This document shows, one piece after another, positions 16,692-26,067 of a DNA stretch of 35,223 bases. Below the pieces are notes generated by a model, which had not been told where the DNA came from, ran no database searches, and was given only the letters and a program-made list of their open reading frames with translations. This DNA is from Mycolicibacterium vaccae NBRC 14118 = CIP 105934 (GTDB taxonomy: Bacteria > Actinomycetota > Actinomycetes > Mycobacteriales > Mycobacteriaceae): positions 1-35,223 of the forward strand of contig NZ_BCRS01000051.1 in NCBI RefSeq assembly GCF_001552715.1. The letters are read 5' to 3'. Every line of letters starts with the position of its first letter. The first letter of the stretch is position 1. Both the position numbers and the translations under genes were made by a program.

Positions 16692-17681
16692 GTGAGGAAA
16701 CGAGCACTGTTCGCGGCATTGGCAGCCACCGTGGCCACCGCCCTGGCGGGGTGTGGCAGCGGGCCGGCCCCCGGGCCGGGCGGCGGCAGCGGGAGCGGGG
16801 ACGGCAGCCTCACCATGGGCTTCTCCCAGGTGGGCGCCGAGAGCGGCTGGCGCACCGCCAACACCAAATCCGTCCAGGAGGCCGCCTCGGCCGCGGGCGT
16901 CGACCTCAAATTCTCCGACGCCAACGGCAAGCAGGAGAACCAGATCTCGGCGCTGCGGTCGTTCATCCAGCAGGGCGTCGACGTGCTCGCGTTCAGCCCC
17001 GTCGTGCGCACCGGCTGGGACGCCGTGCTGCTGGAAGCCAAGAACGCGAACATCCCGGTGATCCTCACCGATCGCGCGGTGGACACCACGGTTCCCGATG
17101 CCTATAAGACGTTCCTGGGCGCGGACTTCGTCGACGAAGGCAGGCGCGCCGGCCAGTGGGTCGTCGAGGAGTACGCGGACCGGACCGACCCGGTGAACAT
17201 CGTGATCCTGGAGGGCACCACCGGCGCCGATCCCGCCATCGACCGCAACACCGGCTTCGAGGAGGCGATCTCGGCCTCCCCCAATCTGACGGTGATCGCT
17301 TCGCAGACAGGCGATTTCACCCGGTCCGGCGGCAAGCAGGTGATGGAGGCGTTCCTCAAGGCCCACCCCGACATCGACCTGGTGTTCGCGCAGAACGACG
17401 ACATGGGTCTGGGCGCGGTCGAGGCGATCCAGGCCGCGGGCAAGACCCCCGGCAAGGACATCGAGATCGTCGCGGTCGACGCCACCAGCGACGGCATGCA
17501 GGCGCTGGCCGACGGCAAGTTCAACTTTCTGGTGGAATGCAACCCGCTGCTCGGGCCGCAACTGATGGACCTGGCGAAGAAGGTGGTGGCGGGCGAGCAG
17601 GTTCCCGCGCGCGTGGTGGTCCCGGACCAGACCTTCACCACCGAGCAGGCGATCGAAGCACTTCCCAACCGGCAGTACTGA
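16692..17681 (+). CDS. ytfQ: YtfQ-like sugar-binding lipoprotein
   Basis: Periplasmic-binding-protein family 2 lipoprotein of a sugar ABC importer, 329 residues. Lipobox LAGC with C21 as the acylated cysteine, then a Gly/Pro/Ser linker. The mature part opens with LTMGFSQVGAESGWRTANT and continues with GKQENQISALRSFIQQGVD, PVVRTGWDAVLLEAKNANIPV and SQTGDFTRSGGKQVMEAF. These blocks match E. coli YtfQ, the galactofuranose-binding protein, closely. Related Shewanella AraU-type proteins are linked to arabinose. GTG 16692 has AAGGAG 5 nt upstream. First gene of an operon ending in araA and an epimerase, so L-arabinofuranose or galactofuranose is the likely ligand; this is inference. Confidence 0.9.
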   Translation: MRKRALFAALAATVATALAGCGSGPAPGPGGGSGSGDGSLTMGFSQVGAESGWRTANTKSVQEAASAAGVDLKFSDANGKQENQISALRSFIQQGVDVLAFSPVVRTGWDAVLLEAKNANIPVILTDRAVDTTVPDAYKTFLGADFVDEGRRAGQWVVEEYADRTDPVNIVILEGTTGADPAIDRNTGFEEAISASPNLTVIASQTGDFTRSGGKQVMEAFLKAHPDIDLVFAQNDDMGLGAVEAIQAAGKTPGKDIEIVAVDATSDGMQALADGKFNFLVECNPLLGPQLMDLAKKVVAGEQVPARVVVPDQTFTTEQAIEALPNRQY

Positions 17682-17709
17682 ACCGGCCACCGGACAACGG
17701 ACCGCGAGC

Positions 17710-19230
17710 ATGGATCCAGTCGCCGAACCGGTGGTGCTGATGCGCGGCATCGACGTCACCTTCCCCGGGGTCAAAGCCCTCGACGGAGTGGACTTCCGCC
17801 TGATGCCCGGCGAGGTGCACGCCCTGATGGGCGAGAACGGCGCCGGCAAGTCCACCTTGATCAAGGCGTTGACCGGGGTCTACGACATCGACGGCGGGCA
17901 GATCACCGTCGACGGCGTCGCGCAGCGGTTCACCGGCCCCCGGCAGGCGCAGGACGCCGGAATCAGCACGGTCTACCAGGAGGTCAACCTCTGCCCGAAC
18001 CTCACAGTCGCGGAGAACATCCTGCTGGGACGTGAACCCCGCCGGTTCGGCCGCATCGTGTACCGGACCGTGCACGAGGTGGCGCGCACGCTGCTGGCCC
18101 AGCTCGAGCTGGACATCGATCCCCGCTCGGTGCTGGGCAGCCATCCGATCGCCGTCCAGCAGCTGGTGGCGATCGCCCGCGCGACCGCCGTCAAGGCGAA
18201 GGTGCTCGTACTCGACGAGCCCACCTCCAGTCTGGACACCGGGGAGGTCGCCGAGCTGTTCCGGGTGATCCGCAGGCTGCGCGACGACGGGACCGCGGTG
18301 CTGTTCGTGTCCCACTTCCTGGACCAGGTCTACGAGATCGCAGACCGGATGACGGTGCTGCGCAACGGCAGGACGGTCGGCGAATGGCGCACCGCCGAGC
18401 TCGACCGGCACCGGCTGGTCGCGGCGATGGTCGGTCACGATCTCCAGACACTCGGCGAGATCGCCTCGGAGGCATCGGAACTGCGCACCGAACAGCCCGC
18501 CACACCGTTCGTGTCGGCGCAGCAGATCGCCCGGCCGCCGCGGGTTCAGCCCACCGATCTGGACCTGCACGCCGGCGAGATCGTCGGCCTGGCAGGGCTT
18601 CTCGGATCCGGCCGCACCGAGCTGGCCCGGTTGGTGTTCGGCGCCGACCACGCGACCGGCGGTGGGATCCGCGTCGACGGCGCACCGGCACAGATCCGCT
18701 CCCCGCGCGCCGCGATCGGCCACGGATTCGCGTTCACCTCGGAGAACCGCAAGACCGAGGGCATCGTCGCCGACATGTCGGTCCGCGACAACCTCGTGCT
18801 GGCGCTGCAGGCCCGCCGCGGATTCGCTCGGCCGTTGTCGGCCCAGGCCAAGTCCGAACTCGTCGCGCGCTACATCGACATGCTCGACATCCGCCCGGCC
18901 GACCCCGACATCCCGATCCGCAATCTCAGCGGCGGCAATCAGCAGAAGGTCCTGCTGGCCCGTTGGCTGATCACGACGCCGCGCCTGCTGATCCTCGATG
19001 AACCCACCCGCGGCATCGACGTCGGCGCCAAGGCGCAGATCCAGAAGCTGATCACTCGATTGTCGGCCGAGGGCATGGCCGTGCTGTTCATCTCGGCCGA
19101 ACTCGACGAGGTGGCCCGCATCAGCAACCGGGTCGCGGTACTGCGCGACGGACTGACCGTGGCCGAGATCCGCGGCGGCTGTTCGGTTTCCGAGCTCACC
19201 CGGCTCATCGCCGCAGGCGGTGGGCAGTGA
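17710..19230 (+). CDS. ytfR: Sugar ABC importer ATPase with two nucleotide-binding domains (YtfR-like)
   Basis: A 506-residue tandem ATPase of the RbsA/AraG/YtfR group. The N-terminal domain has Walker [10 protein letters not shown] (41-49), an altered signature (SHPIAVQQLVAIARA) and Walker B VLVLDEPT. The C-terminal domain has the degenerate Walker A GLLGSGRTELAR, an intact signature [16 protein letters not shown], and [19 protein letters not shown]. Both the weak first signature and weak second Walker A are normal for YtfR-type proteins. The start lies 28 bp after ytfQ with only a weak ribosome-binding sequence. The GTGA overlap with the next permease indicates coupling. Confidence 0.93.
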   Translation: MDPVAEPVVLMRGIDVTFPGVKALDGVDFRLMPGEVHALMGENGAGKSTLIKALTGVYDIDGGQITVDGVAQRFTGPRQAQDAGISTVYQEVNLCPNLTVAENILLGREPRRFGRIVYRTVHEVARTLLAQLELDIDPRSVLGSHPIAVQQLVAIARATAVKAKVLVLDEPTSSLDTGEVAELFRVIRRLRDDGTAVLFVSHFLDQVYEIADRMTVLRNGRTVGEWRTAELDRHRLVAAMVGHDLQTLGEIASEASELRTEQPATPFVSAQQIARPPRVQPTDLDLHAGEIVGLAGLLGSGRTELARLVFGADHATGGGIRVDGAPAQIRSPRAAIGHGFAFTSENRKTEGIVADMSVRDNLVLALQARRGFARPLSAQAKSELVARYIDMLDIRPADPDIPIRNLSGGNQQKVLLARWLITTPRLLILDEPTRGIDVGAKAQIQKLITRLSAEGMAVLFISAELDEVARISNRVAVLRDGLTVAEIRGGCSVSELTRLIAAGGGQ

Positions 19231-20357
19231 CCGCCGCGGACAGCCGCGCGTCGGTCCGGCGCCGCATCGCCGACTCGCCGCTGATCTGGCCGGCACTGGC
19301 GCTGCTCGCGCTGTTGGCGCTCAACGTGGTCCTGACCCCCGGCTTCCTCAGCGTGCGCATTCAGGACGGTCACCTCTACGGCAGCACCATCGACATCCTG
19401 CGCAACGGCGCACCCACCATGCTGGTCGCGCTGGGCATGACACTGGTGATCGCATCGCGCGGTATCGATCTGTCGGTGGGTGCGGTGGTGGCGATCTCCG
19501 GCGCACTGGCCTGCGCGCACGTGGCCGGTTCGGCCGACCCGACCAGCGGCGCCACCATCGCGGTGGGGATGGCACTGGCAGTCGGCGCCGCGGCAGTGCT
19601 GGGCCTGTGGAACGGCGCGCTGGTGTCGGTCTTCGGGATCCAGCCGATCATCGCCACGCTCGTGCTGATGACGGCGGGCCGGGGAATCGCGCTGCTGATC
19701 ACCGAAGGCCAGATACTGACGGTCACCGGCGACCCGTTCAAGGTCCTCGGCGCCGGCTACGCGCTCGGCCTGCCGGTGGCCGTGCTGGTCAGCCTCGCGG
19801 TGTTCGCGGTGGTCGGCCTGCTGACGCGCTGCAGTGCACTGGGCATGCTGCTGGAGGCCGTCGGGGTCAACCCCGAGGCCAGCCGGCTGGCCGGCGTGCG
19901 GTACCGCACGATCGTGTTCGCCGTGTACGTGTTCTGCGCGGTCTGCGCAGGCATCGCGGGACTGATGATCGCGTCGAACATCGCCGCCGCCGACGCCAAC
20001 AACGCAGGCCTGTGGATCGAGATGGACGCGATCCTCGCGGTGGTGATCGGCGGCACCTCGTTGCTCGGTGGCAGGTTCAGCCTCACCGGAACGCTGTTGG
20101 GCGCGTTGATCATCCAGACGCTCACCACGACGGTGTACACCGCCGGGATCACCCCCGAGACCACGTTGGTGTTCAAAGCCGCCGCGGTGATCCTGGTGTG
20201 CCTGGCTCAGGCGCCGAAGTTCCGCGCGCTGGTGCGCAGCCAGTGGACCCGCAGGCGCACTCCCCCCGCGGTGGCCCCGGTCGGGTCCGCCGGGCACGGC
20301 GCGCCGGACGAGGCGCGGACCGCCGAACCGACGTCGCAGAAGGTGAGTACGCCATGA
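19227..20357 (+). CDS. ytfT: Sugar ABC importer permease, YtfT-like
   Basis: A 376-residue permease of the BPD_transp_2 class with about 8-10 membrane helices. The family core ALGMTLVIASRGIDLSVGAVVAISG is followed by GIQPIIATLVLMTAGRGIALLITEGQ, and then ADANNAGLWIEMDAILAVVIGGTSLLGGRFSLTGTLLGALIIQ. These match E. coli YtfT more closely than YjfF. The C-terminus carries an extra Pro/Ala/Arg-rich tail of about 45 residues. GTG 19227 overlaps the YtfR stop, and its own stop overlaps the next ATG, so translation is coupled in both directions. Confidence 0.9.
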   Translation: MTAADSRASVRRRIADSPLIWPALALLALLALNVVLTPGFLSVRIQDGHLYGSTIDILRNGAPTMLVALGMTLVIASRGIDLSVGAVVAISGALACAHVAGSADPTSGATIAVGMALAVGAAAVLGLWNGALVSVFGIQPIIATLVLMTAGRGIALLITEGQILTVTGDPFKVLGAGYALGLPVAVLVSLAVFAVVGLLTRCSALGMLLEAVGVNPEASRLAGVRYRTIVFAVYVFCAVCAGIAGLMIASNIAAADANNAGLWIEMDAILAVVIGGTSLLGGRFSLTGTLLGALIIQTLTTTVYTAGITPETTLVFKAAAVILVCLAQAPKFRALVRSQWTRRRTPPAVAPVGSAGHGAPDEARTAEPTSQKVSTP

Positions 20358-21355
20358 GCGTCGAGTTCGCTGTCCGCCCCAAGTTCCTCGCCCCGGCGGG
20401 GCGGATCAGCCGGGCAGGACGCTTCCGCCCTCTGCTGGCGTCGTCGGCGTTGTTCGCCGCGCTGTTCGCGTTGGTCTCCGTGCGCTACGACTTCGCCAGT
20501 ACCACACAGCTTTTCCTGAACCTGCTGATCGACAACGCCCACCTGGTGGTGCTCGCGGTCGGGATGACGTTCGTGATCCTCACCGGTGGCATCGATCTGA
20601 GCGTCGGCTCGGTGGTGGCGCTGTCCACGGTGATCCTGGCCAAGACCCTGCAGGTGGGCTGGCCGACGCCGGTCGCGGTCGTGGTGGTGCTGCTGGTGGG
20701 CCCGGCGCTGGGCCTGGTGATGGGTCTGATCATCGAGTACTTCGAGGTGCAGCCGTTCATCGTGACGCTGGCGGGCATGTTCCTGGCCCGCGGGCTGTGT
20801 TACGTGGTCAGCGTCGAGACGCTGCCGATCGACGATCCGCTGTTGCGCGCGTTCGGCCTGCACTACCTCTATGTGTGGGAGGAGAAGTTCATCCGTCCCG
20901 CCGTCGTGGTCACGATCGTGGTCGTGGTGGCGGCGGTGTATGTGCTGCACCAGACTCGTTTCGGGCGCACGGTGTACGCGGTCGGCGGCAATCGGCAGTC
21001 CGCGATGCTGATGGGGCTGGCGGCCGGCCGGGCCCGGGTGTCGGTGTACGTAGTCAGCGGGCTGTGCGCGTCGCTGGCCGGGCTGTTGCTCAGTGTGCAG
21101 AAGCTGTCGGGCTACAGCCTCAACGGCGTCGGGCTGGAACTCGACGCGATCGCCGCGGTCGTGATCGGCGGGGTGCTGCTGTCCGGCGGTGTCGGCATGG
21201 TGCTCGGATCGGTGATAGGCGTGCTGATCCTGGGCACCATCCAGACGCTGGTGACCGCGGAGAACCTCGACTCGTACTGGACCAGGATCGTCACCGGGGT
21301 GTTGCTGCTGCTGTTCGTCCTGGTTCAGCGCGTGCTGTCGCGGGACACCCGGTGA
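20354..21355 (+). CDS. yjfF: Sugar ABC importer permease, YjfF-like
   Basis: A 333-residue membrane permease that pairs with the preceding one. Landmarks are LLIDNAHLVVLAVGMTFVILTGGIDLSVGSVVALS, PFIVTLAGMFLARGLCYVVSVETLPIDDPLL, TRFGRTVYAVGGNRQSAMLMG, and GVGLELDAIAAVVIGGVLLSGGVG (each read continuously in the sequence). They correspond block by block to E. coli YjfF. ATG 20354 overlaps the previous stop as ATGA. The frame is open further upstream through ytfT, but that part is a shadow. Its stop overlaps the GTG of the LacI gene. Confidence 0.9.
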   Translation: MSVEFAVRPKFLAPAGRISRAGRFRPLLASSALFAALFALVSVRYDFASTTQLFLNLLIDNAHLVVLAVGMTFVILTGGIDLSVGSVVALSTVILAKTLQVGWPTPVAVVVVLLVGPALGLVMGLIIEYFEVQPFIVTLAGMFLARGLCYVVSVETLPIDDPLLRAFGLHYLYVWEEKFIRPAVVVTIVVVVAAVYVLHQTRFGRTVYAVGGNRQSAMLMGLAAGRARVSVYVVSGLCASLAGLLLSVQKLSGYSLNGVGLELDAIAAVVIGGVLLSGGVGMVLGSVIGVLILGTIQTLVTAENLDSYWTRIVTGVLLLLFVLVQRVLSRDTR

Positions 21356-22389
21356 GCGCGGACCGCACGTCGCGGCGCCCGGTGATGGCCGACGTCGCCC
21401 GGCTGGCCGGTGTCTCCCATCAGACAGTGTCGCGGGTCATCAACGGCGCGAACAACATCCGCCCGGACACCCGGTCGCGGGTCGAGCACGCGATCGCCGC
21501 GCTGGGGTACCGGCCCAACACCGCGGCCCGCACCCTGGTGACGCGCCGGTCCAGGACCGTCGGCATCATCAGCAGCAACACCTCCCAGCACGGGCCGGCC
21601 AGCATCCAGCACTCGCTGCAGGAGGCGGCCCGCTCGGCCGGTTACTTCAGCAGCGTGGTCACGCTCTCCGAGGTCACCCACCGGGAACTGCGTGACGCGC
21701 TGGACCATCTGGACCGCCAGTCCGTGGAGGCCATCGTGATGATCGCGACCCAGCACGACGCGCTGGCGGTCGCACACGCCGAGATCACCTCGACCCCGTT
21801 GATCGTGGTGGAGGGCGAACTGACCGGACGGGGACGCTCGGTCGGGGTGGACCAGATCGCCGGGGGCCGGATGGCCACCCAGCACCTCATCGACCTGGGC
21901 CACCGCCACATCGTGCACGTGTCCGGACCGCTGAGCTGGACCGAGGCCCGCGCCCGCCGCAGCGGCTACGTCGAGGTCATGCGCCGTGCGGGCCTGCGGG
22001 TGGACGCTGATCTGGAAGGCGACTGGAGCCCGGCCCGCGGCTGCGCGATCGGTCGCGCGCTGGCCGAACGTGGCCATTTCACCGCTGTTTTCGTCGCCAA
22101 CGACCAGATGGCCGTCGGCCTGCTGCACGCGTTCGCCGAAGCCGGCATGGCCGTGCCCGGCGACGTCAGCGTGGTCGGCTTCGACGACATCCCCGAGGCG
22201 GCCTACACCACCCCGTCGCTGACCACCGTGCATCAGGACTTCCCCGCGGTGGGCAGGCGGGCGATCGAAGTCGTCACCGCCGTCCTCGACGGCGTCGACG
22301 TGGTCACCCCACTGCTCACCCCGCAGTTGGTCATCCGCGCCAGCAGTGCGCGGCTGGCTCCGCAACAGGAGAAAGGACTCAGGGCATGA
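21352..22389 (+). CDS. LacI-family transcriptional regulator 1
   Basis: A 345-residue LacI/GalR repressor. The N-terminal helix-turn-helix (about residues 12-31) has [20 protein letters not shown], followed by the hinge [15 protein letters not shown]. The ligand-binding domain starts [14 protein letters not shown] and ends with the dimer-face blocks [20 protein letters not shown] and [24 protein letters not shown] 21352 overlaps the YjfF stop (GTGA), and the stop overlaps the araA ATG (ATGA), so the repressor is made from within the operon it probably controls. Likely operators are the 14-bp sites at ytfQ, chvE and araB. The effector is probably L-arabinose or a derivative, by context only. 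Confidence 0.9.
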   Translation: MSADRTSRRPVMADVARLAGVSHQTVSRVINGANNIRPDTRSRVEHAIAALGYRPNTAARTLVTRRSRTVGIISSNTSQHGPASIQHSLQEAARSAGYFSSVVTLSEVTHRELRDALDHLDRQSVEAIVMIATQHDALAVAHAEITSTPLIVVEGELTGRGRSVGVDQIAGGRMATQHLIDLGHRHIVHVSGPLSWTEARARRSGYVEVMRRAGLRVDADLEGDWSPARGCAIGRALAERGHFTAVFVANDQMAVGLLHAFAEAGMAVPGDVSVVGFDDIPEAAYTTPSLTTVHQDFPAVGRRAIEVVTAVLDGVDVVTPLLTPQLVIRASSARLAPQQEKGLRA

Positions 22390-23897
22390 TCGGTTCCCGC
22401 CTTGTCGACGCCGAGGTCTGGTTCGTCACCGGCAGCCAGTCGATGTACGGACCAGAGACGCTCGAGCAGGTCGCCGCGCAGTCCCAGGAGATCGCGACGC
22501 TGCTCGACCGGTCCGCCGAGATGCCGGTGCGGGTGCGCTGGCAGCCCACGGTGGTCTCCGCCGAGGCGATTGCGGCGGTGGTGGCCGACGCCAACCGGGA
22601 TCCGCACTGCATCGGCATCATCGCCTGGATGCACACCTTCTCCCCCGCCAAGATGTGGATCCGCGGACTGCGTGCGCTGCAGCGGCCGCTGCTGCATCTG
22701 CACACCCAGCACAACGTGGAGTTGCCGTGGAGCACCATCAACATGGACTTCATGAACCTCAACCAGGCCGCGCACGGCGACCGCGAGTTCGGCTACATCC
22801 AGTCGCGGCTGTCGGTGCCGCGCAAGACGGTCGCCGGCCACGTCAGTGATCCGCAGGCCCGGCGCCGGATCGGGCACTGGGCCCGGGCCGCACTGGGTTT
22901 CGCCGAGATCCGGACGATGAACGTGGCCCGCTTCGGGGACAACATGCGCAGTGTCGCGGTCACCGAGGGTGACAAGGTGGAAGCCGAGGCGCATTTCGGG
23001 GTGTCGGTGAACACGTTCGCCGTCAACGACCTCGCCGAGTCGGTGTCGCGGGTCGGCGAGGACAGCATCGACAAGCTGATCCGCGAGTACCGGGACCGCT
23101 ACGACGTGGCCGAGGAACTGCTGCCCGGCGGTGCGCGGCACACCGCGCTGCGTGACGGCGCCCGCATCGAGGCCGGATTGCGCCGGTTCCTCGAGCAACA
23201 CGAATTCCAGGCGTTCACCACGAATTTCGAGGACCTCGGCCCGCTGAAGCAGCTGCCCGGCCTGGCCGTGCAGCGGCTGATGGCGGACGGCTACGGTTTC
23301 GCCGGCGAAGGCGACTGGAAGACCGCGGTGATGCTGCGCACCGTGAAGGTGATGGCCGACGGGCTGCCGGGGGGCACGTCGTTCATGGAGGACTACACCT
23401 ACGACCTGACGCCCGGGCAGGAGCGCGTGCTCGGCGCGCACATGCTGGAGGTGTGCCCGTCGATCACCGAGTCGCGGCCCTCACTGGAGGTACACCCGCT
23501 GTCGATCGGCAACCGCGACGACCCGGTGCGCCTGCGGTTCACCGCTTCCCCCGGCGACGCCACGATCCTCGGGATCAGCGACATGGGTCCCCGGTTCCGC
23601 CTGGTGGCCAACACGGTTCGGGTGGTCGAGCCGACGGCCACACTGCCGAGACTGCCGGTCGCGTGCGCGGTGTGGGAGCCGCTGCCGAGTTGGTCGGTGT
23701 CGACCGAGTCGTGGCTGGCGGCGGGGGCGCCCCACCACACCGTGCTGACGACCGCGCTGGGCATCGAGCCGTTCGAGGATTTCGCCGTGATGACCGGCAC
23801 CGAACTGCTCGTCATCGACGGGGAGACCACAGTGGGTTCCTTCGCCCGCGAATTGCGTTGGAACAACGCCTATCACCACCTGGCGGCCGGGCTGTGA
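22386..23897 (+). CDS. araA: L-arabinose isomerase
   Basis: Mn-dependent aldose-ketose isomerase converting L-arabinose to L-ribulose, 503 residues (E. coli 500). Nearly every block of AraA is visible: [59 protein letters not shown] and [11 protein letters not shown]. The metal and catalytic residues are all present: the Glu of GEGDWKTA, the Glu of TSFMEDYTY, the His of [11 protein letters not shown], and the His of APHHTV. ATG 22386 overlaps the LacI stop, and the stop overlaps the epimerase start. It is separated from araB and araD, which form another transcript about 9 kb away. Confidence 0.97.
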   Translation: MIGSRLVDAEVWFVTGSQSMYGPETLEQVAAQSQEIATLLDRSAEMPVRVRWQPTVVSAEAIAAVVADANRDPHCIGIIAWMHTFSPAKMWIRGLRALQRPLLHLHTQHNVELPWSTINMDFMNLNQAAHGDREFGYIQSRLSVPRKTVAGHVSDPQARRRIGHWARAALGFAEIRTMNVARFGDNMRSVAVTEGDKVEAEAHFGVSVNTFAVNDLAESVSRVGEDSIDKLIREYRDRYDVAEELLPGGARHTALRDGARIEAGLRRFLEQHEFQAFTTNFEDLGPLKQLPGLAVQRLMADGYGFAGEGDWKTAVMLRTVKVMADGLPGGTSFMEDYTYDLTPGQERVLGAHMLEVCPSITESRPSLEVHPLSIGNRDDPVRLRFTASPGDATILGISDMGPRFRLVANTVRVVEPTATLPRLPVACAVWEPLPSWSVSTESWLAAGAPHHTVLTTALGIEPFEDFAVMTGTELLVIDGETTVGSFARELRWNNAYHHLAAGL

Positions 23898-24847
23898 CGG
23901 TCGCTCCCCCGGTCGCCGCGGCGTCGACGTGCGGTGACGAGTTCGAGCTGACGCTGCCCGGCCGGCATCCGGTGCGGGCGGTGATCGCCGAGGTCGGCGC
24001 CGGCCTCCTGGAGCTCTCGGTCGGCGGGGTGGCCCTGACACCGCGGTACGACACCACCGCCGCGCGCCCGTACTACAGCGGTGCCGTGCTCGCACCGTGG
24101 CCCAACCGGGTGCGCGACGGGCGCTGGACGCTCGACGGGGTCACCCAGCAGCTCGACATCACCGAACCGGAGAACGGCAACGCGCTGCACGGCCTGCTGC
24201 CGTTCACCCCGTACCGATTGACCGAGCGCAGCACCTCGTCCATCACGCTGGGCGCGCGGATCCATCCCCAGCACGGCTACCCGTTCAGCCTGCGCAACCG
24301 GGTGCGTTACGCGCTGACCACGACAGGGATCAGCGTCACCCACACCCTCGTCAACCTCGGGCCCGCACCGGCGCCGGTCGCGGTGGGTGCACATCCGTTC
24401 CTCACCATCGGCGACGTGCCGGCCGACGAGCTGGTGCTCACCGTGGCAGCCGACCGGCACATCGACGTCGACGAGCGGCTCAACCCGACCGGCACCACAC
24501 CGGTGGCGGGCACCGCGTGGGACCTGCGCGGTGGCCGGCCGGTGGCCGAGCTGACCCTCGACGACTGCTGGACGGGCGTGCACCGGCGCGGCGGTGTCAG
24601 CACCCACACGCTGCGCGCTCCCGATGGTCGCTCGGTATCACTCTGCGCAGGAACGGGTTTCGACTATGTGCACGTGTTCGTGACCCGGCGGTACCCGACG
24701 CCGCAGGGACATGTCACCGCGGTGGCCGTCGAGCCGATGTCCGCGGCGGCCGATGCGTTGAACAGCGGCGCCGGGTTGCGCTGGCTGGAGTGCGGGCAGC
24801 ACTGGTCGGCGTCGTGGTCGATCCGCTATCACGATCCCGGTCAGTAG
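23894..24847 (+). CDS. Aldose 1-epimerase (GalM-like mutarotase)
   Basis: A 317-residue galactose-mutarotase-like protein that interconverts alpha and beta anomers of free sugars. It shows the substrate-loop arginine in [10 protein letters not shown], His in NALHGLLPF, the second catalytic His in GAHPFLTIG, and the catalytic Glu in [22 protein letters not shown] in the middle is also typical. GTG 23894 overlaps the araA stop (GTGA). As the last gene of the importer-araA operon it probably supplies the anomer used by AraA or by galactokinase. It ends tail to tail with galK, the two stop regions overlapping by 7 bp. Confidence 0.9.
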   Translation: MTVAPPVAAASTCGDEFELTLPGRHPVRAVIAEVGAGLLELSVGGVALTPRYDTTAARPYYSGAVLAPWPNRVRDGRWTLDGVTQQLDITEPENGNALHGLLPFTPYRLTERSTSSITLGARIHPQHGYPFSLRNRVRYALTTTGISVTHTLVNLGPAPAPVAVGAHPFLTIGDVPADELVLTVAADRHIDVDERLNPTGTTPVAGTAWDLRGGRPVAELTLDDCWTGVHRRGGVSTHTLRAPDGRSVSLCAGTGFDYVHVFVTRRYPTPQGHVTAVAVEPMSAAADALNSGAGLRWLECGQHWSASWSIRYHDPGQ

Positions 24848-26067
24848 ACCCGGCGCGCCGCGGCCGCGCAGTCTGCGGCCAGGAACCGGGGGCGGGGCAG
24901 CCCGTCGTCGTGTGCCCGACGCAGCACCGCCTCGGCGACAGTCGCCGTGTCGGCGGCGTCCACCAGGGCCAGGACCGATCCGCCGAACCCGCCGCCGATC
25001 ATCCGGGCACCGAGGGCCCCGGCCCCGAGGGCGGCCTCGACCGCACTGTCCAGTTCGACCGAGCTGACACCCAGGTCGTCGCGCAGCGACCGGTGCGACG
25101 CACTCAGCAGCGGGCCGACGGCAGCCAGGTCGGCCGCACGCAGCCGGCCGACCGCGGCGTGCACCCGCCGGACCTCGGTGAGGACATGGCGCAGCGGCCG
25201 GCGCAGATGGTGAGCGCCCAGGGTGGCGAGATCCACCACGTCCTGTACGTCGACCTCGGTGGCGCCGTCCAGCACCTCGCGGTCGACCCGCGCGCAGGCC
25301 TGCTCGACCAGGGTGCGGCAGCGACCGTAGTCCCCCTGCACCAGACGGTGCGGCGAGTTGGTGTTGATCACCATCAGCGCCAGGTCCGGGTTCACGTCGT
25401 CGACCGCGACGTGCTCGACGGTGCCGTCGGCGCAGTCCAACACCATCGCGTGGCCGCGGCGGGCACGCAGCGACACCGACTGGTCCATCAGTCCGGTGGC
25501 CGCGCCGACCACGACGTTCTCCGCGGTCGCGCAGTCGCGGGCCAGCACGGCGCGGCCGGCGTCGTCGGTCGCCACCCCCGACAGTTCGGCGACCGCCAGC
25601 GCCACCGCGCATTCGAGTGCGGCCGAGCTCGACAGTCCGGCGCCCTGGGGCACCGTGGAAGTCACCGCGATGTCCGCACCCGGCATCCGGGCGATGGACT
25701 CGTGGTAGGCCATCGCCCACAACACCCCGGCCGCATACCCGGCCCACCCCGACGGGGTGCCCGGTCCGACGTCCCCGGCCCGCCCGATCCAGTCCTGCTG
25801 CGGCCCGGTCGAGGTGCACCGGACCACGTCGTCGGAGCGGATGCGCACCGCCACGGCGGTGGCATAAGGCAGCGCGAACGGCACCACCCGTCCGCCCACG
25901 TAGTCGACGTGTTCGCCGATGATGTTGGCTCGGCCCGGAGCGATCCAGACCCCTTGCGGCGCAGCGTCGAACGCATCGGTGAATGCGGCGGTGACGTTCT
26001 CGGCGAGCGCCCGGTCGGGCACCGGCGGCAACAGCCGGCGCGGCCGCGTCGACGACGACACGCTCAC
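24841..26067 (-). CDS. galK: Galactokinase
   Basis: GHMP-family kinase that phosphorylates D-galactose at C1 with ATP. The 408-residue protein contains the galactokinase signature as GRANIIGEHVDYVGGRVVPFAL, the ATP-binding motif VPQGAGLSSSAALECAVA, the segment GLMDQSVSLRARRGHAMVLDC with the expected catalytic Asp, and the C-terminal GGGFGGSVLALV. Val replaces the usual Thr and Asn in GEHTDYN, a conservative deviation at the sugar-binding edge. GTG 26067 overlaps the galT stop by GTGA; a second in-frame GTG two codons later is possible. The same frame is open back through galT, but a fusion is not supported. Confidence 0.95.
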   Translation of the reverse strand: MSVSSSTRPRRLLPPVPDRALAENVTAAFTDAFDAAPQGVWIAPGRANIIGEHVDYVGGRVVPFALPYATAVAVRIRSDDVVRCTSTGPQQDWIGRAGDVGPGTPSGWAGYAAGVLWAMAYHESIARMPGADIAVTSTVPQGAGLSSSAALECAVALAVAELSGVATDDAGRAVLARDCATAENVVVGAATGLMDQSVSLRARRGHAMVLDCADGTVEHVAVDDVNPDLALMVINTNSPHRLVQGDYGRCRTLVEQACARVDREVLDGATEVDVQDVVDLATLGAHHLRRPLRHVLTEVRRVHAAVGRLRAADLAAVGPLLSASHRSLRDDLGVSSVELDSAVEAALGAGALGARMIGGGFGGSVLALVDAADTATVAEAVLRRAHDDGLPRPRFLAADCAAAARRVY

